64,000 nt of DNA from G942493375 sp942493375 (lineage in GTDB: Bacteria; Armatimonadota; UBA5829), in the NCBI GenBank assembly GCA_942493375.1, contig OW818698.1, forward strand, positions 5,766,001-5,830,000, given 5' to 3'. The position numbers and the translations under genes were made by a program. Numbering within the stretch: the stretch's first letter is position 1; every line of letters starts with the position of its first letter. Shown here piece by piece: positions 8,127 to 16,852 of this stretch. The notes below the pieces were generated by a model. The model was not told the origin of the DNA. It searched no databases and was given only the letters and a program-made list of their open reading frames with translations.

Positions 8127-8807
8127 ATGAATAGAAAAGGTTTCACATTAATTGAATTACTTGTAGTCATAGCGATCATCGCTATACTAGCAGCGATCCT
8201 GTTCCCTGTATTTGCTAAGGCTCGGGAAAAGGCCAGGCAGTCCAGCTGTGCCAGCAACCTGAAACAGTTAGGTCTGGGTTTCACTTCTTATGCACAGGAC
8301 TACGATGAAAATTTGCCGGGAAATACATATCAGCTTCCTGCAAGTTCGACTACTACCAATTTTGTCGATAAGTGCGGGATCAAGATACAATTCTGGCCAC
8401 AATACCTGGAACCATACGTTAAGAGCCAGGGGATATATGTATGTCCTAGTGGCACATCTGCCGGCTGTCCAGTTCCCGGTACCAAACGCAGTTATGCTCT
8501 GAATGTATCATTGGTTGGCTGCTGTTCAACCGGTATTAAAATGGCCAGCATCACCAAACCATCTGATACTGTACTCATGACAGATAACGGCAGGCATTAC
8601 CTATTTGGGGCTGGTGGGGGATCGTTTGGTTATTATGTTGGCGCTCCTTATGGAGATGCACCAGCGGGTTACCCTACATGGCCGGCTGACTGGACATGGG
8701 TAGCTTACAGGCACAGCGATGGTTCCAACGTCCTTTGGGTTGATGGCCATGTTAAATGGATGAAGGCCAGGACAATAACTTATGCCAGCCTGTTCCCAGG
8801 CCAATAA
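8127..8807 (+). CDS. DUF1559-type prepilin-like protein, paralogue 2
   Basis: A 226-residue paralogue of the neighbouring genes, almost identical over the first 60 residues. The prepilin signal is MNRKG|FTLIELL with the canonical Gly before the cleavage site, then FPVFAKAREKARQ and SCASNLKQLG. The central region (residues about 70-170) diverges but keeps the cysteines in KCGI, VCPSG and GCC. The C-terminal H-X9-DG motif (HSDGSNVLWVDG) is intact. The ribosome binding site is GGGAGAAG directly before ATG 8127. It has its own promoter and hairpin, so the copies can be expressed independently. Confidence 0.9.
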   Translation: MNRKGFTLIELLVVIAIIAILAAILFPVFAKAREKARQSSCASNLKQLGLGFTSYAQDYDENLPGNTYQLPASSTTTNFVDKCGIKIQFWPQYLEPYVKSQGIYVCPSGTSAGCPVPGTKRSYALNVSLVGCCSTGIKMASITKPSDTVLMTDNGRHYLFGAGGGSFGYYVGAPYGDAPAGYPTWPADWTWVAYRHSDGSNVLWVDGHVKWMKARTITYASLFPGQ

Positions 8808-8839
8808 GAAATGATCCACAATGAACAGTAAAACCTTCA

Positions 8840-8868
8840 ATGCCTCCGGAGAGATTCTCCAGAGGCAT
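8840..8868 (+). terminator. Terminator of pilin-like gene 2
   Basis: ATGCCTCCGGAG pairs with CTCCAGAGGCAT across the loop AGATT, a 12-bp stem with one mismatch. It is homologous in position and sequence to the hairpins after genes 1 and 3. The following T-run is weak. Confidence 0.7.
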
Positions 8869-9102
8869 TGGTAATAACACTTATGTCACTGCGTTTATAT
8901 CTCCAGTAATCTAATACAATCAATAAATTGTATTACATGCCATCTTTGCAATAGCTCCTCCTTATATACCTCATCCAACGTCTTGAACCTTAATGATATG
9001 TGTGGATATGTGCTTTATGAAGTGTTGAAGTAACAAGAAACACATATCCAGAGTTTGTAGTCTGGTAAACATTAATAATATCAATATGTGCATCAAAACC
9101 TG

Positions 9103-9131
9103 TTGACAATCGAAAATTTGCATGCTAATAT
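9103..9131 (+). promoter_or_regulatory. Sigma-70-type promoter of pilin-like gene 3
   Basis: TTGACA at 9103-9108 and TAATAT at 9126-9131 with a 17-bp spacer, matching the promoter of gene 1 exactly in both boxes. It is followed by the shared word CCACAAAGGCTTTACAT. Confidence 0.8.
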
Positions 9132-9195
9132 TCCACAAAGGCTTTACATCTGATCTGTTGTTGTAATCTATTTGCACTAAAAGGAGAAGATAGTA

Positions 9196-9900
9196 ATGAG
9201 AAGAAAAGGTTTCACACTAATTGAGTTACTCGTAGTTATAGCGATTATTGCTATACTTGCAGCGATACTGTTCCCAGTATTCGCAAAAGCTCGGGAAAAA
9301 GCAAGACAGTCCTCATGTGCGAGCAACCTGAAACAGCTTGGTACGGCTTTTATGTCGTATGCACAGGATTATGATGAGTATATACCCGGAAATACATACA
9401 GGCTTCCAGCTAGCTCGACTTCCACGAATTATGTGGACAAGTGCGGAATTAGGATTCAGTTTTGGCCGCATTACCTGGAACCATATGTCAAGAGCCAGGG
9501 AATTTATGTGTGCCCAAGCGGCAACTCTGCGGGTTGTCCTGTACCCGGCACAACTCGCAGTTATGCTTTGAATGCGACTCTGGTAGGTTGCTGTGGAAGT
9601 GACGGTGCAGGAGGTGGTTCAGGTGGTGTTAAATCAGCAGCCATAACTAAACCATCCGAAACAGTTTTGATGACAGACAATGGCAGGCACTACCTTTTTG
9701 GTGCTGGTGCACAATGGTATGGTTATTATGTTGGAGCTCCGTATGCTGATGCACCATCCGATTCCGTAACATGGCCGGCTGACTGGACATGGGTTGCTTA
9801 CAGGCACAGTGATGGTCACAATGTTCTCTGGGTGGATGGGCATGTAAAATGGATGAGAGCCAGAACGATGACATATACTAGTCTACTAGCCTCTCAGTGA
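9196..9900 (+). CDS. DUF1559-type prepilin-like protein, paralogue 3
   Basis: A 234-residue third paralogue. It has prepilin signal MRRKG|FTLIELL, the FPVFAKAREKARQ segment, the cysteines of KCGI, VCPSG and GCCG, and the C-terminal H-X9-DG motif (HSDGHNVLWVDG). Compared with the other copies it has a short Gly-rich insertion (GAGGGSGG) after the GCC, which accounts for its greater length. The ribosome binding site AAAGGAGAAG is upstream. The order and spacing of promoter, leader, gene and terminator repeat those of genes 1 and 2, so the three copies arose by duplication of whole transcription units. Confidence 0.9.
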   Translation: MRRKGFTLIELLVVIAIIAILAAILFPVFAKAREKARQSSCASNLKQLGTAFMSYAQDYDEYIPGNTYRLPASSTSTNYVDKCGIRIQFWPHYLEPYVKSQGIYVCPSGNSAGCPVPGTTRSYALNATLVGCCGSDGAGGGSGGVKSAAITKPSETVLMTDNGRHYLFGAGAQWYGYYVGAPYADAPSDSVTWPADWTWVAYRHSDGHNVLWVDGHVKWMRARTMTYTSLLASQ

Positions 9901-9934
9901 ACAAATATACTCTCAAACAGTAAAGCCTTTAATG

Positions 9935-9966
9935 CCCCCGGAGACTTTGCCGGGGGTGTTTTCGTT
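9935..9966 (+). terminator. Rho-independent terminator of pilin-like gene 3
   Basis: CCCCCGG (9935-9941) pairs with CCGGGGG (9950-9956) and is followed by TGTTTTCGTTT. It is the strongest of the three pilin terminators. Confidence 0.85.
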
Positions 9967-10002
9967 TGTCACTGATCGTTTGCACTTGTAATATGATTAC
10001 TA

Positions 10003-10031
10003 TTGACACGTTTCATATAGATGTGTAGAAT
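10003..10031 (+). promoter_or_regulatory. Sigma-70-type promoter of the 183-residue membrane protein gene
   Basis: TTGACA at 10003-10008 and TAGAAT at 10026-10031 are 17 bp apart, ending 41 bp before the start codon at 10073. Confidence 0.75.
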
Positions 10032-10072
10032 CATTGCACAGCATAGACTGTATTAAAATAGTGGAGGATGAA

Positions 10073-10624
10073 ATGGAAGAACCTGGAAATGTCACACCAG
10101 CGCCTGCGCAGCAACCACAAACGCCACAAACACCTCTTGATCCGAGATTTGTGATGGAAAGGAGTATTCGAGGTGGCGGGAGTTGGTTTTATTGGATAGC
10201 TGCCATGACTCTGATAAACACAATAAGTGCCCAATTAAAAATATCAGGCCATTTTGTTATTGGCGCATTCGCCACTCAGCTTTTTGACTACCTGGCTGTG
10301 GGTGGAAAACATGCCGTTATAAAAATCATAATGATTGGACTGAGTCTTTTTATTACTGGAATATATGCTGCTATGGGTGTGTTTTCTCTGAAGAAGCAGA
10401 CATGGGCTTTTATAACTGGACTAGTATTGTATGCACTCGATACACTGCTTATGTTTGCAGTTGTAAAACTCTCAGGAGGTTCACTGCGGAGTATATTGTT
10501 CAGTATTGTATTTCATGCATGGGCATTGTATGGCATAGTCATCGGTTTAAAGGCAAATATAGCATTTAATAAACTGCAACCAGTTCCGGTTGTTGAAGAG
10601 AACCAGGTACCGGTAGAGGTATAA
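10073..10624 (+). CDS. Four-helix hypothetical membrane protein
   Basis: A 183-residue protein of unrecognised family. Residues 1-30 are a Pro/Gln-rich cytoplasmic stretch (PAPAQQPQTPQTP). They are followed by four hydrophobic segments: WFYWIAAMTLINTI, IIMIGLSLFITGIYAAMGVF, FITGLVLYALDTLLMFAVV, and ILFSIVFHAWALYGIVIGLK. It ends with a short hydrophilic tail. The start ATG 10073 has GGAGG 5 bp upstream and a promoter of the pilin type; an earlier in-frame TTG at 10034 is rejected. It resembles small bacterial membrane proteins without assigned function. It is transcribed with the pilin genes but as a separate unit. Confidence 0.7.
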   Translation: MEEPGNVTPAPAQQPQTPQTPLDPRFVMERSIRGGGSWFYWIAAMTLINTISAQLKISGHFVIGAFATQLFDYLAVGGKHAVIKIIMIGLSLFITGIYAAMGVFSLKKQTWAFITGLVLYALDTLLMFAVVKLSGGSLRSILFSIVFHAWALYGIVIGLKANIAFNKLQPVPVVEENQVPVEV

Positions 10625-10712
10625 TGTATCTCACCTGGATCTCGGAAGACTGCTTTATTGTCATATTGCAGTGTTACGAGATTACTGTCATTCTGAATGC
10701 AGTGACGTATCC

Positions 10713-10789
10713 GCTAATTTGTCATCCTGAATGCAATGAAGGATCTCAAGCCTTGAGATCCTTCATTGCATTCAGGATGACAAATTAGC
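10713..10789. repeat. Perfect 38-bp palindrome of the GTCATCCTG family
   Basis: Arms 10713-10750 and 10752-10789 are perfectly complementary around a single central base. The arm begins GCTAATTTGTCATCCTGAAT and ends AAGGATCTCAAG. Broken copies of the same word (GTCATTCTGAATGCAGTGA at 10688, CGGGATGACAATATTCCC and CAGGATGACATT just after) flank it. The region separates two convergent genes. Confidence 0.9.
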
Positions 10790-10839
10790 ATTCGGGATGA
10801 CAATATTCCCAATCAGGATGACATTACTACCGACACATA

Positions 10840-11583
10840 CTACCTATCCACCCTCTTCTTCTGCACCAGTGTTACCAGGCCTATGCTTAGTAGATATAGG
10901 AAAAGCATGGGGATGCACATCAGTGACATGGTCAGGGCGTCATTTGATGGGGTGGCTACTGCTGCTGCAACTGCTATCCCGACCATTGCATGCTTCCAGT
11001 ATTTTTTCAGAATACTTGAATTGATGATACCTATTCTTGCAAGAAAAACCAGGACTACTGGCATCTGGAAAATCAGGCCAAACGCAAGGACCATCTTCAG
11101 GATAAACAGAAGGGTCTGAGTTACCGATGGCATGAATGTAGCTTCCGGGGGGTTCTGGCTTATCAACCACTGGACACCTATTGGCAGCACCCAGTAGGAT
11201 ACCGCTACACCGGCCAGGAACAGGAAAATCGAGAGAGGTGCAACCAGTTTGACCCCGCGCTGTTCTGATTTGGTCAGTCCGGGTGCCAGGAACATCCAGG
11301 CCTCAATTGTTATAAAGGGCAGTACCAGTATGATCCCAGCTATAACCGCCAGTTGCATCTTGAATATGAAACCCTCTGCAATACCTGTCAGCAGGAATTT
11401 GCTTCCGCTTTGCTCAAGATAAGGCTTCACAGGAGCGCTGATCAACTGAAACATCGGACTGTAGAACAGCCATCCAATTGTCGTGCCGATTGCGATGTAT
11501 ATGATACACCGTATAACTCTAGCCCGCAGCTCTACAAGATGATCTACCAGTTCCAATGGTTCTTTTGGTTGCTTTTTCTTCAT
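10840..11583 (-). CDS. tatC: Sec-independent protein translocase TatC
   Basis: A 247-residue polytopic membrane protein and the core receptor of the twin-arginine translocase, which exports folded proteins such as the hydrogenase in this locus. Family landmarks are HLVELRARVI near the N-terminus, EAWMFLAPGLTKSEQR after the second helix, and FGLIFQMPVVLVFLARIG. Six hydrophobic segments are visible. The start ATG 11583 has CGGAG 7-8 bp upstream. It is the last gene of a minus-strand run that also contains tatA, the hyp genes and the hydrogenase subunits, which argues that Tat export and hydrogenase maturation are co-inherited. Confidence 0.92.
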   Translation of the reverse strand: MKKKQPKEPLELVDHLVELRARVIRCIIYIAIGTTIGWLFYSPMFQLISAPVKPYLEQSGSKFLLTGIAEGFIFKMQLAVIAGIILVLPFITIEAWMFLAPGLTKSEQRGVKLVAPLSIFLFLAGVAVSYWVLPIGVQWLISQNPPEATFMPSVTQTLLFILKMVLAFGLIFQMPVVLVFLARIGIINSSILKKYWKHAMVGIAVAAAVATPSNDALTMSLMCIPMLFLYLLSIGLVTLVQKKRVDR

Positions 11584-11601
11584 GAATAATCTCCGGTATT
11601 A

Positions 11602-11703
11602 ACCGCCAAATACGCTAATCACGCGAAAAGGGAAAGGTACATGGCCGCGTGCCTATGTTATTTTATGGGGCCTAAAGACGGCAGGCTAGAAGCCCGCACC
11701 ACA
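11602..11703. repeat. Single arms of two dispersed repeat families
   Basis: Between tatC and hypE lie a short-period word CGCCAAATACGCTAATCACG (11605 onwards) and, at 11680-11703, GGCAGGCTAGAAGCCCGCAC followed by CACA. The reverse complement of the second is found at 36596-36619. Neither has its partner arm here. Confidence 0.6.
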
Positions 11704-11738
11704 ATTTTATATCTGGTGTCTCCGCACAATTGGCTGTT

Positions 11739-12752
11739 TCAGCATATGCGTGGCAACAGGTCGCCGGCGGGCATGTCTACTATTCGTGTGGTCCCTATAG
11801 CTGTCATTAGATGGACCTTGCCTGCCGGGCTCTCCAATACCTTACCTATTATCGCAGATCTTTTGCCATATGTGTTGTTATGCATTGCAGCTAACGCAGA
11901 TTCTGCTTCGTTTTCAGGGACTATGACAACCATCTTGCCTTCATTTGCAACATACAATGGGTCGATACCCAGCAGTTCACAGGCTGTTCTGACGTCATCG
12001 TTTACAGGTATCGCCAGTTCATCTATCTGAATGCAGACCCCCGATTGTTGAGCGAGTTCATTCAATACTGCTGCAAGTCCTCCGCGTGTAGGGTCGCGCA
12101 GGCAGTGGATATTGGGTGCAGCTTCCAGAATCGATGACACCAATGCATTCAGCGGAGCGCAGTCGCTGTGGATGTCGGTTGAGAAGCGGATGCCTTCGCG
12201 ACAGGTCATAACTGCCATCCCATGGTCTGCTATTGTCCCGCTCAGTATGACAACATCCCCTGCGGAGGCTTTGTCCGGTGAGGGAACATCTGTGTTCGGA
12301 GGAATCAGTCCTATGCCGGATGTCGTGATAAAGAGTTTGTCTGCTGAGCCCCTTGGGACAACCTTAGTGTCTCCGGCAACTATGTTGATTCCTGCTTCCT
12401 GAGCAGCTTTGTGCATTGAAGCTACTATATTTTCGAGAGTATCGAGATCGAGTCCTTCTTCCAGTATGAATGCAGCAGTCAGAGCAAGGGGACGCGCTCC
12501 GGCTGCTGCAAGGTCATTGACAGTGCCGCAGACAGCCAGCTTTCCTATGTCACCGCCAGGAAAGGAAATCGGCTGAACAACGAATGAATCTGTTGTAAAA
12601 GCAATTTTACCAACTCCGGTGTCGATAACAGCGGAATCTCCAAGGACTTCAAGAGTCGGGTTTTTGAAATATTTGAAGAACAGGTCCCGAGTCAGCTCAG
12701 CGCTCTTTTTTCCTCCGGCTCCATGAGAAAGGAGAACTATACTGTCCCTCAT
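11739..12752 (-). CDS. hypE: [NiFe]-hydrogenase maturation protein HypE
   Basis: A 337-residue AIR-synthase/PurM-fold enzyme that dehydrates the thiocarbamate on its C-terminal cysteine to thiocyanate, the source of the cyanide ligands of the [NiFe] centre. The glycine-rich N-terminus LLSHGAGGKKSAELTR and the invariant C-terminal PRIC (Cys 337) are both present, so the carrier cysteine is intact. The start ATG 12752 overlaps the hypD stop as ATGA and has GGAGG upstream; a longer reading from 12818 is rejected. It forms a tight unit with hypF, hypC and hypD. Confidence 0.95.
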   Translation of the reverse strand: MRDSIVLLSHGAGGKKSAELTRDLFFKYFKNPTLEVLGDSAVIDTGVGKIAFTTDSFVVQPISFPGGDIGKLAVCGTVNDLAAAGARPLALTAAFILEEGLDLDTLENIVASMHKAAQEAGINIVAGDTKVVPRGSADKLFITTSGIGLIPPNTDVPSPDKASAGDVVILSGTIADHGMAVMTCREGIRFSTDIHSDCAPLNALVSSILEAAPNIHCLRDPTRGGLAAVLNELAQQSGVCIQIDELAIPVNDDVRTACELLGIDPLYVANEGKMVVIVPENEAESALAAMHNNTYGKRSAIIGKVLESPAGKVHLMTAIGTTRIVDMPAGDLLPRIC

Positions 12753-13870
12753 GTTTTTCCTCCGACAGCTGATAATGCTGTAGTCTCTACAGATGAGTAT
12801 TTGTATTCCGCAGCGCATGACCCTTCGCTTGACACCATGCAGGGGCCAATCGGGTATTCAGGGGTGCACGCCTTGCCGAATGCAGGGCAGTCCCTTGGTG
12901 ATTTCAATCCCTTGAGAATGACTCCGCACATGCATACTGAAGGCTCTTCTGGTGCTGCAGTTTGTTCAGGAAGGAACTGGGATGCATCGTGCTGTGCATA
13001 TTCTTCCTTTATCCGAAGCCCGCTCATTGGAATAATACCCAATCCACGCCACTGCGCATCCTCCGGGGTGAATACTTTGTATACACTTTTTTGTGCGGAT
13101 GGATTCCCTGTCTTTGATACTGCCCTGGAGTATTGGATTTCAACCTTAGGTTGACCGCTTATAGCCTGGACTACCAGCATCCGGATTGCTTGCAGGATAT
13201 CCAACGGCTCGAAGCCGGTTACTACACACGGGATGCCATAATCACTGGCGATTGGCAGATAGGTGTCGCTGCCGAGAATCGTGCTGACGTGTCCCGGACA
13301 AATCAGGCCATTGAGGGTGATTTCCGGGTCACTTAGCAGAGCAGTCAGCGCAGGCGGCACCAACTTATGTGCGGACAATACATAGAAATTGTTTATAGAA
13401 CGTTCCCTTGCTTCTAAAATTGCCAGAGCTACTGCGGGTGTAGTGGTCTCGAATCCTACACCAAAGAATATAACCCTCTTATCGGGGTTTGTTGCAGCGA
13501 TCTCTACGGCGTCGAGTGGGGAATAGACTATCCGGACATCAGCTCCCTTTGCGCGCTCAACTTCCAGATTGGTCTTTGTTCCGGGGACTCTTATCATGTC
13601 TCCGAATGTGGTCAATATGTTGCCGGTCTCTCTTCCGAGTTGCATGAACCTGTCTATCTGCGATTGGGGAGTCACGCATACCGGGCAGCCGGGACCGGAG
13701 ACCAACTTGACGTTATCTCCAAGCATGCTCTTGATCCCATAACGAGCGATAGCCATCGTATGGGTACCGCATACTTCCATAAAACGCAGCGGACGGTCGG
13801 CTACTTTGCGGATAGATTCAGCCAGATCACGGGCCATTGTGATGTCACGCAACTCGTCAATATGGTGCAT
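12749..13870 (-). CDS. hypD: [NiFe]-hydrogenase maturation protein HypD
   Basis: A 373-residue [4Fe-4S] scaffold protein that, with HypC, assembles the Fe(CN)2CO unit. Characteristic motifs are FMEVCGTHTMAIARYG, SGPGCPVCVTPQ, FFGVGFETTTPAVA and CPGHVSTILG, followed by a Cys-rich C-terminal third. Length matches the family. It overlaps hypC by 14 bp upstream and hypE by 4 bp (ATGA) downstream, consistent with translational coupling. Confidence 0.95.
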   Translation of the reverse strand: MHHIDELRDITMARDLAESIRKVADRPLRFMEVCGTHTMAIARYGIKSMLGDNVKLVSGPGCPVCVTPQSQIDRFMQLGRETGNILTTFGDMIRVPGTKTNLEVERAKGADVRIVYSPLDAVEIAATNPDKRVIFFGVGFETTTPAVALAILEARERSINNFYVLSAHKLVPPALTALLSDPEITLNGLICPGHVSTILGSDTYLPIASDYGIPCVVTGFEPLDILQAIRMLVVQAISGQPKVEIQYSRAVSKTGNPSAQKSVYKVFTPEDAQWRGLGIIPMSGLRIKEEYAQHDASQFLPEQTAAPEEPSVCMCGVILKGLKSPRDCPAFGKACTPEYPIGPCMVSSEGSCAAEYKYSSVETTALSAVGGKT

Positions 13871-14078
13871 CTGTGATCATCCTTATCAGCCTGAGGGTCT
13901 CTTCGGCTTCTTCTTCGTTAACTTTTTCGATAGCCATTCCCGCATGCACCAGCACGTAGTCACCTGGTATGAGATTCTCCAGAAAGTCCGTTCTTATATC
14001 TCTGGAGCATCCGCCCTGCTCTGCAGTGGCTTTCTCTCCATTAACTTCAACTATCTTCATAGGAACTGCTAAACACAT
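13857..14078 (-). CDS. hypC: Hydrogenase chaperone HypC/HupF
   Basis: A 73-residue HypC chaperone. The invariant N-terminal MCLAVP is present, with Cys 2 the residue that binds the iron ligand complex, and the OB-fold core contains LIPGDYVLVHAGMAIEKV. It delivers the Fe(CN)2CO group from HypD to the apo large subunit. The ATG overlaps the hypF stop by one base (TAATG) and its 3' end overlaps hypD by 14 bp. Confidence 0.95.
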   Translation of the reverse strand: MCLAVPMKIVEVNGEKATAEQGGCSRDIRTDFLENLIPGDYVLVHAGMAIEKVNEEEAEETLRLIRMITDAPY

Positions 14079-16369
14079 TAGTGGTTGTACCTCCCGGCTG
14101 CGATTGCAGCCTGGCCAATGGATATTCCTCCATCATTGGCCGGAATCATAGAGTGTCGATATACTTCAAAACCGGATCTCTCCAGGTTTCGAATGGTTTT
14201 TTCAAGTAAGAGTAAATTCTGGAACACTCCGCCGCTCAACGCTACTGCGTTCTGTGAAGTGCTCTCTCTGTTCATAATGCATATTCGTGCGACTATGTCT
14301 GCAATCGTTGAGTGGAAAGCTCCTGCTATCTCGCCTACTGAACGCTTTGCGACAATCTGATCGACTATCTGCGCGATCATCGGGCGGACATCAATTTCCA
14401 GTTCACCGAATGCATTTTCATCTATCCGATAAGCATAAATCTCATCACTGTGCCCGTTTGCCAGGATTTCAAGTTCGATGGCGGCCTGGCCTTCGTATGT
14501 AACTTCCGTGCATACTCCGAGGAGCGCTGAGACGGCATCGAACAGACGGCCCATGCTGCTGGTCAGCGGTGCGTTGATTCGGCGGTCTATCTGTGTTTTA
14601 ACTGCATAAGCTTCATCATCACTTACATCAGGCAGCAGCTTATGGAGCATAGCCTGATCAACTGTGCCGAATGTGTGCAGAAGATACGCAAGCGCCATTC
14701 TTCCGGGTTTTCGCACTGCAGCATCACCGCCGGGTAGATTCACATAAGCCAGGTGGGCGTATCGTCGGAAATCCGTATAGTCAGCCTGCAGAAATTCGCT
14801 TCCCCATATGTTGCCATCTACTCCATATCCCGTACCATCAAAAGCGACTCCCAAAACTGGTCCGTTTAATCTGTTTTCTGCCATACAACTTGCGATATGG
14901 GCATGGTGGTGCTGAACAGCAATAGTATGCGGGGCACCGAGTGACAGGGCATAGTCTGTTGAGTGGTATCCGGGGTGCATGTCGTGCGCGACTATCTCCG
15001 GTCTGACATCGAAGAAACTGCAGAAATGGTCGACTGCACGCTTGTAGTGCTCCATCGTTGCCACATTTTCAAGGTCTCCCAGGTGCTGACTGACCAGAGC
15101 GAGTTTGTCCTTGGTGACACAAAATGTGCTCTTAAGGTCCCCTCCACAGGCCAGGATCTGGGGCATAGTTTTGTGCATTTCGATAGGCCTTGGAACATAT
15201 CCCCGGGCGCGCCTCAAGACCATCGGCAGTCCTCTAAATGTCCTGGCGACTGAGTCATCACAGGGCAGATGGATCGGTCTGTTGTTGGACAATATATGAT
15301 CAGCTATATGGTGAAGCCGGTCTTTAACTTCTGAGTCGATATGAACTATCGGCTCCTCGCTCAAGTTGCCGCTGGTCATTACCAGGGTCGCCGGAGCTTT
15401 GGACATCAATATGTGATGCAGCGGCGTGTAAGGGAGCATTATCCCAAGGTGAGTAATTCCGGACGCTACGAATGGAGATATACCGCTGTCAGTGCGGGCT
15501 GGCATGAGCACGATTGGCCTTTCGGGTGAATGCAGGAGTGTTTCGGACGTTGTATCCACTTCGCAGATACGGCGGACTTCGTCCATGTCTCTGCACATAA
15601 GGGCGAACGGTTTGCCACCGCGTCCTTTGCGCTGCCTCAGTTTACGGACTGCATCAGTATTCCGGGCGTCGCAGGCCAGGTGGTAACCTCCGAGGCCTTT
15701 GATGGCCAGAATATCTCCCTGCTCAAGCATGCTGACTGCTTGGGAGATGATCTCGCTGTCACCGGGTTCTATATCTCCATCAAGCATCAAGTGCGGTCCA
15801 CAGACCGGGCAGGCGTTGGGTTGAGCGTGGAACCGGCGGTCCATAGGATCGGTATATTCAGCCTCACATTCCGGACACATCGGGAACATGCTCATAGTTG
15901 TGTTCGGGCGATCATATGGGACGCCCTTGATGATCGTGAACCTTGGTCCGCAGTTGGTGCAGTTGGTGAATGGATATCCAAATCTTCGGTTGCCAGGTGT
16001 GGATATATCAGCCATACAGTCAGGACAGGTAGCGATGTCCGGCGGGATTGTCGTGCGCACCTCGGACAGACCTACACTGTGTTTGATCACGAATATCTCT
16101 TCCCCGAGGGGTTCAACCGGTTCCACCTGCAGGTCGTATATTGCTGCCAGCGGTGGGATATCCGAGGGGAAGGAATCCAGAAACCGGAGGATATCCGGTT
16201 TCTTTCCCTCAATCTCAATTAGTACACCATCACTCGTATTGCAGACCCAACCGGTAAGGTTGCATTTATGTGCACGTTGATAGACGAACGGGCGGAACCC
16301 GACTCCCTGGACGGTGCCCTGGACTGTTATGCGCGATCTTGTGGGTTGATCGATGGAGATGTCTATCAT
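14078..16369 (-). CDS. hypF: Carbamoyltransferase HypF
   Basis: A 763-residue multidomain enzyme that carbamoylates the C-terminal Cys of HypE using carbamoyl phosphate. Domains in order: acylphosphatase-like (about residues 11-97, VQGVGFRPFVYQRA); two zinc fingers (TCPDC, NCTNCGPRF, MCPEC, NACPVCGPH, about 114-190); a YrdC-like domain starting near 200 (KGLGGYHLACDA); and a Kae1-like C-terminal half with HHHAHIASCMAEN and ALSGGVFQN. Length is normal for HypF and all zinc cysteines are present. It is the first gene of the hypFCDE run, 241 bp after tatA, with a palindromic repeat in between that could separate two transcripts. Confidence 0.95.
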   Translation of the reverse strand: MIDISIDQPTRSRITVQGTVQGVGFRPFVYQRAHKCNLTGWVCNTSDGVLIEIEGKKPDILRFLDSFPSDIPPLAAIYDLQVEPVEPLGEEIFVIKHSVGLSEVRTTIPPDIATCPDCMADISTPGNRRFGYPFTNCTNCGPRFTIIKGVPYDRPNTTMSMFPMCPECEAEYTDPMDRRFHAQPNACPVCGPHLMLDGDIEPGDSEIISQAVSMLEQGDILAIKGLGGYHLACDARNTDAVRKLRQRKGRGGKPFALMCRDMDEVRRICEVDTTSETLLHSPERPIVLMPARTDSGISPFVASGITHLGIMLPYTPLHHILMSKAPATLVMTSGNLSEEPIVHIDSEVKDRLHHIADHILSNNRPIHLPCDDSVARTFRGLPMVLRRARGYVPRPIEMHKTMPQILACGGDLKSTFCVTKDKLALVSQHLGDLENVATMEHYKRAVDHFCSFFDVRPEIVAHDMHPGYHSTDYALSLGAPHTIAVQHHHAHIASCMAENRLNGPVLGVAFDGTGYGVDGNIWGSEFLQADYTDFRRYAHLAYVNLPGGDAAVRKPGRMALAYLLHTFGTVDQAMLHKLLPDVSDDEAYAVKTQIDRRINAPLTSSMGRLFDAVSALLGVCTEVTYEGQAAIELEILANGHSDEIYAYRIDENAFGELEIDVRPMIAQIVDQIVAKRSVGEIAGAFHSTIADIVARICIMNRESTSQNAVALSGGVFQNLLLLEKTIRNLERSGFEVYRHSMIPANDGGISIGQAAIAAGRYNH

Positions 16370-16502
16370 TATGCTATCCTGCTAATTTTGTCAAAACAAA
16401 ACCCGTGTAAAAATCATAACGCTTGATGGTTTCAGAATTGAGATGAGGATATATATATCCTGAATCTATTTGAAGCCTTTTCAAGTAGAAGTTTCAGTTA
16501 AT

Positions 16503-16574
16503 CCGTTTTATTCACCAAACTTCGCTTTTACCTGGTAGTAGAGGCAAAAGCTGAATTAGTCATGAATAATACGG
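16503..16574. repeat. Attenuated hairpin of the CCG-TTATTCA family
   Basis: Outer arms CCGTTTTATTCA and TGAATAATACGG enclose an inner hairpin built on GCTTTT and AAAAGC. Related elements are at 48347-48427 and 52399-52550. It lies between tatA and hypF. Confidence 0.75.
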
Positions 16575-16610
16575 GTGAATCATTCGAACTTATTGATACT
16601 GGTTACTGTG

Positions 16611-16796
16611 TCACTTCACCAGATCAGATTTTTCCTTTTCAATGGGATCTTCTTCTATGATGGTGCGGGTTGATTTCTTGAACTCCCGCAGTCCTTCACC
16701 TAATGAACGCCCTATTTCGGGCAGTTTCTTGGCGCCGAAAAGTACACCTACTATAAGCAGGATGATGATGATCTCTTGTCCCCCAAGTCCAAACAT
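16611..16796 (-). CDS. tatA: Twin-arginine translocase subunit TatA/E
   Basis: A 61-residue protein with one N-terminal transmembrane helix (IIIILLIVGVLFGAKKLPE), the FGAKKLPEIGRSLGEG hinge typical of TatA, and an amphipathic helix followed by a short charged tail. TatA forms the translocation pore with TatC. The start has GGAGG 8 bp upstream. It directly follows the hydrogenase maturation protease gene, so the Tat pore is made together with its presumed substrate, the hydrogenase small subunit. Confidence 0.92.
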   Translation of the reverse strand: MFGLGGQEIIIILLIVGVLFGAKKLPEIGRSLGEGLREFKKSTRTIIEEDPIEKEKSDLVK

Positions 16797-16852
16797 GTTG
16801 TATCCTCCGATGGTTTTATGATGATAGTATCCGTAAAGCCTTTTTCTGAAAC

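Larger units (their letters stand above)
8808..9195. other. Intergenic region between pilin-like genes 2 and 3
   Basis: This 388-bp gap contains the terminator of gene 2 (8840-8868), a loose inverted repeat GGATATGTG...CACATATCC around 9003-9052 with a long loop, and the promoter of gene 3 (9103-9131). No coding region is supported. Confidence 0.6.

Noticed and set aside
15530..16222. A 230-codon open frame on the plus strand opposite hypF
   Set aside because: It is antisense to the zinc-finger and YrdC coding region of hypF, has no ribosome binding site and no recognisable domain.
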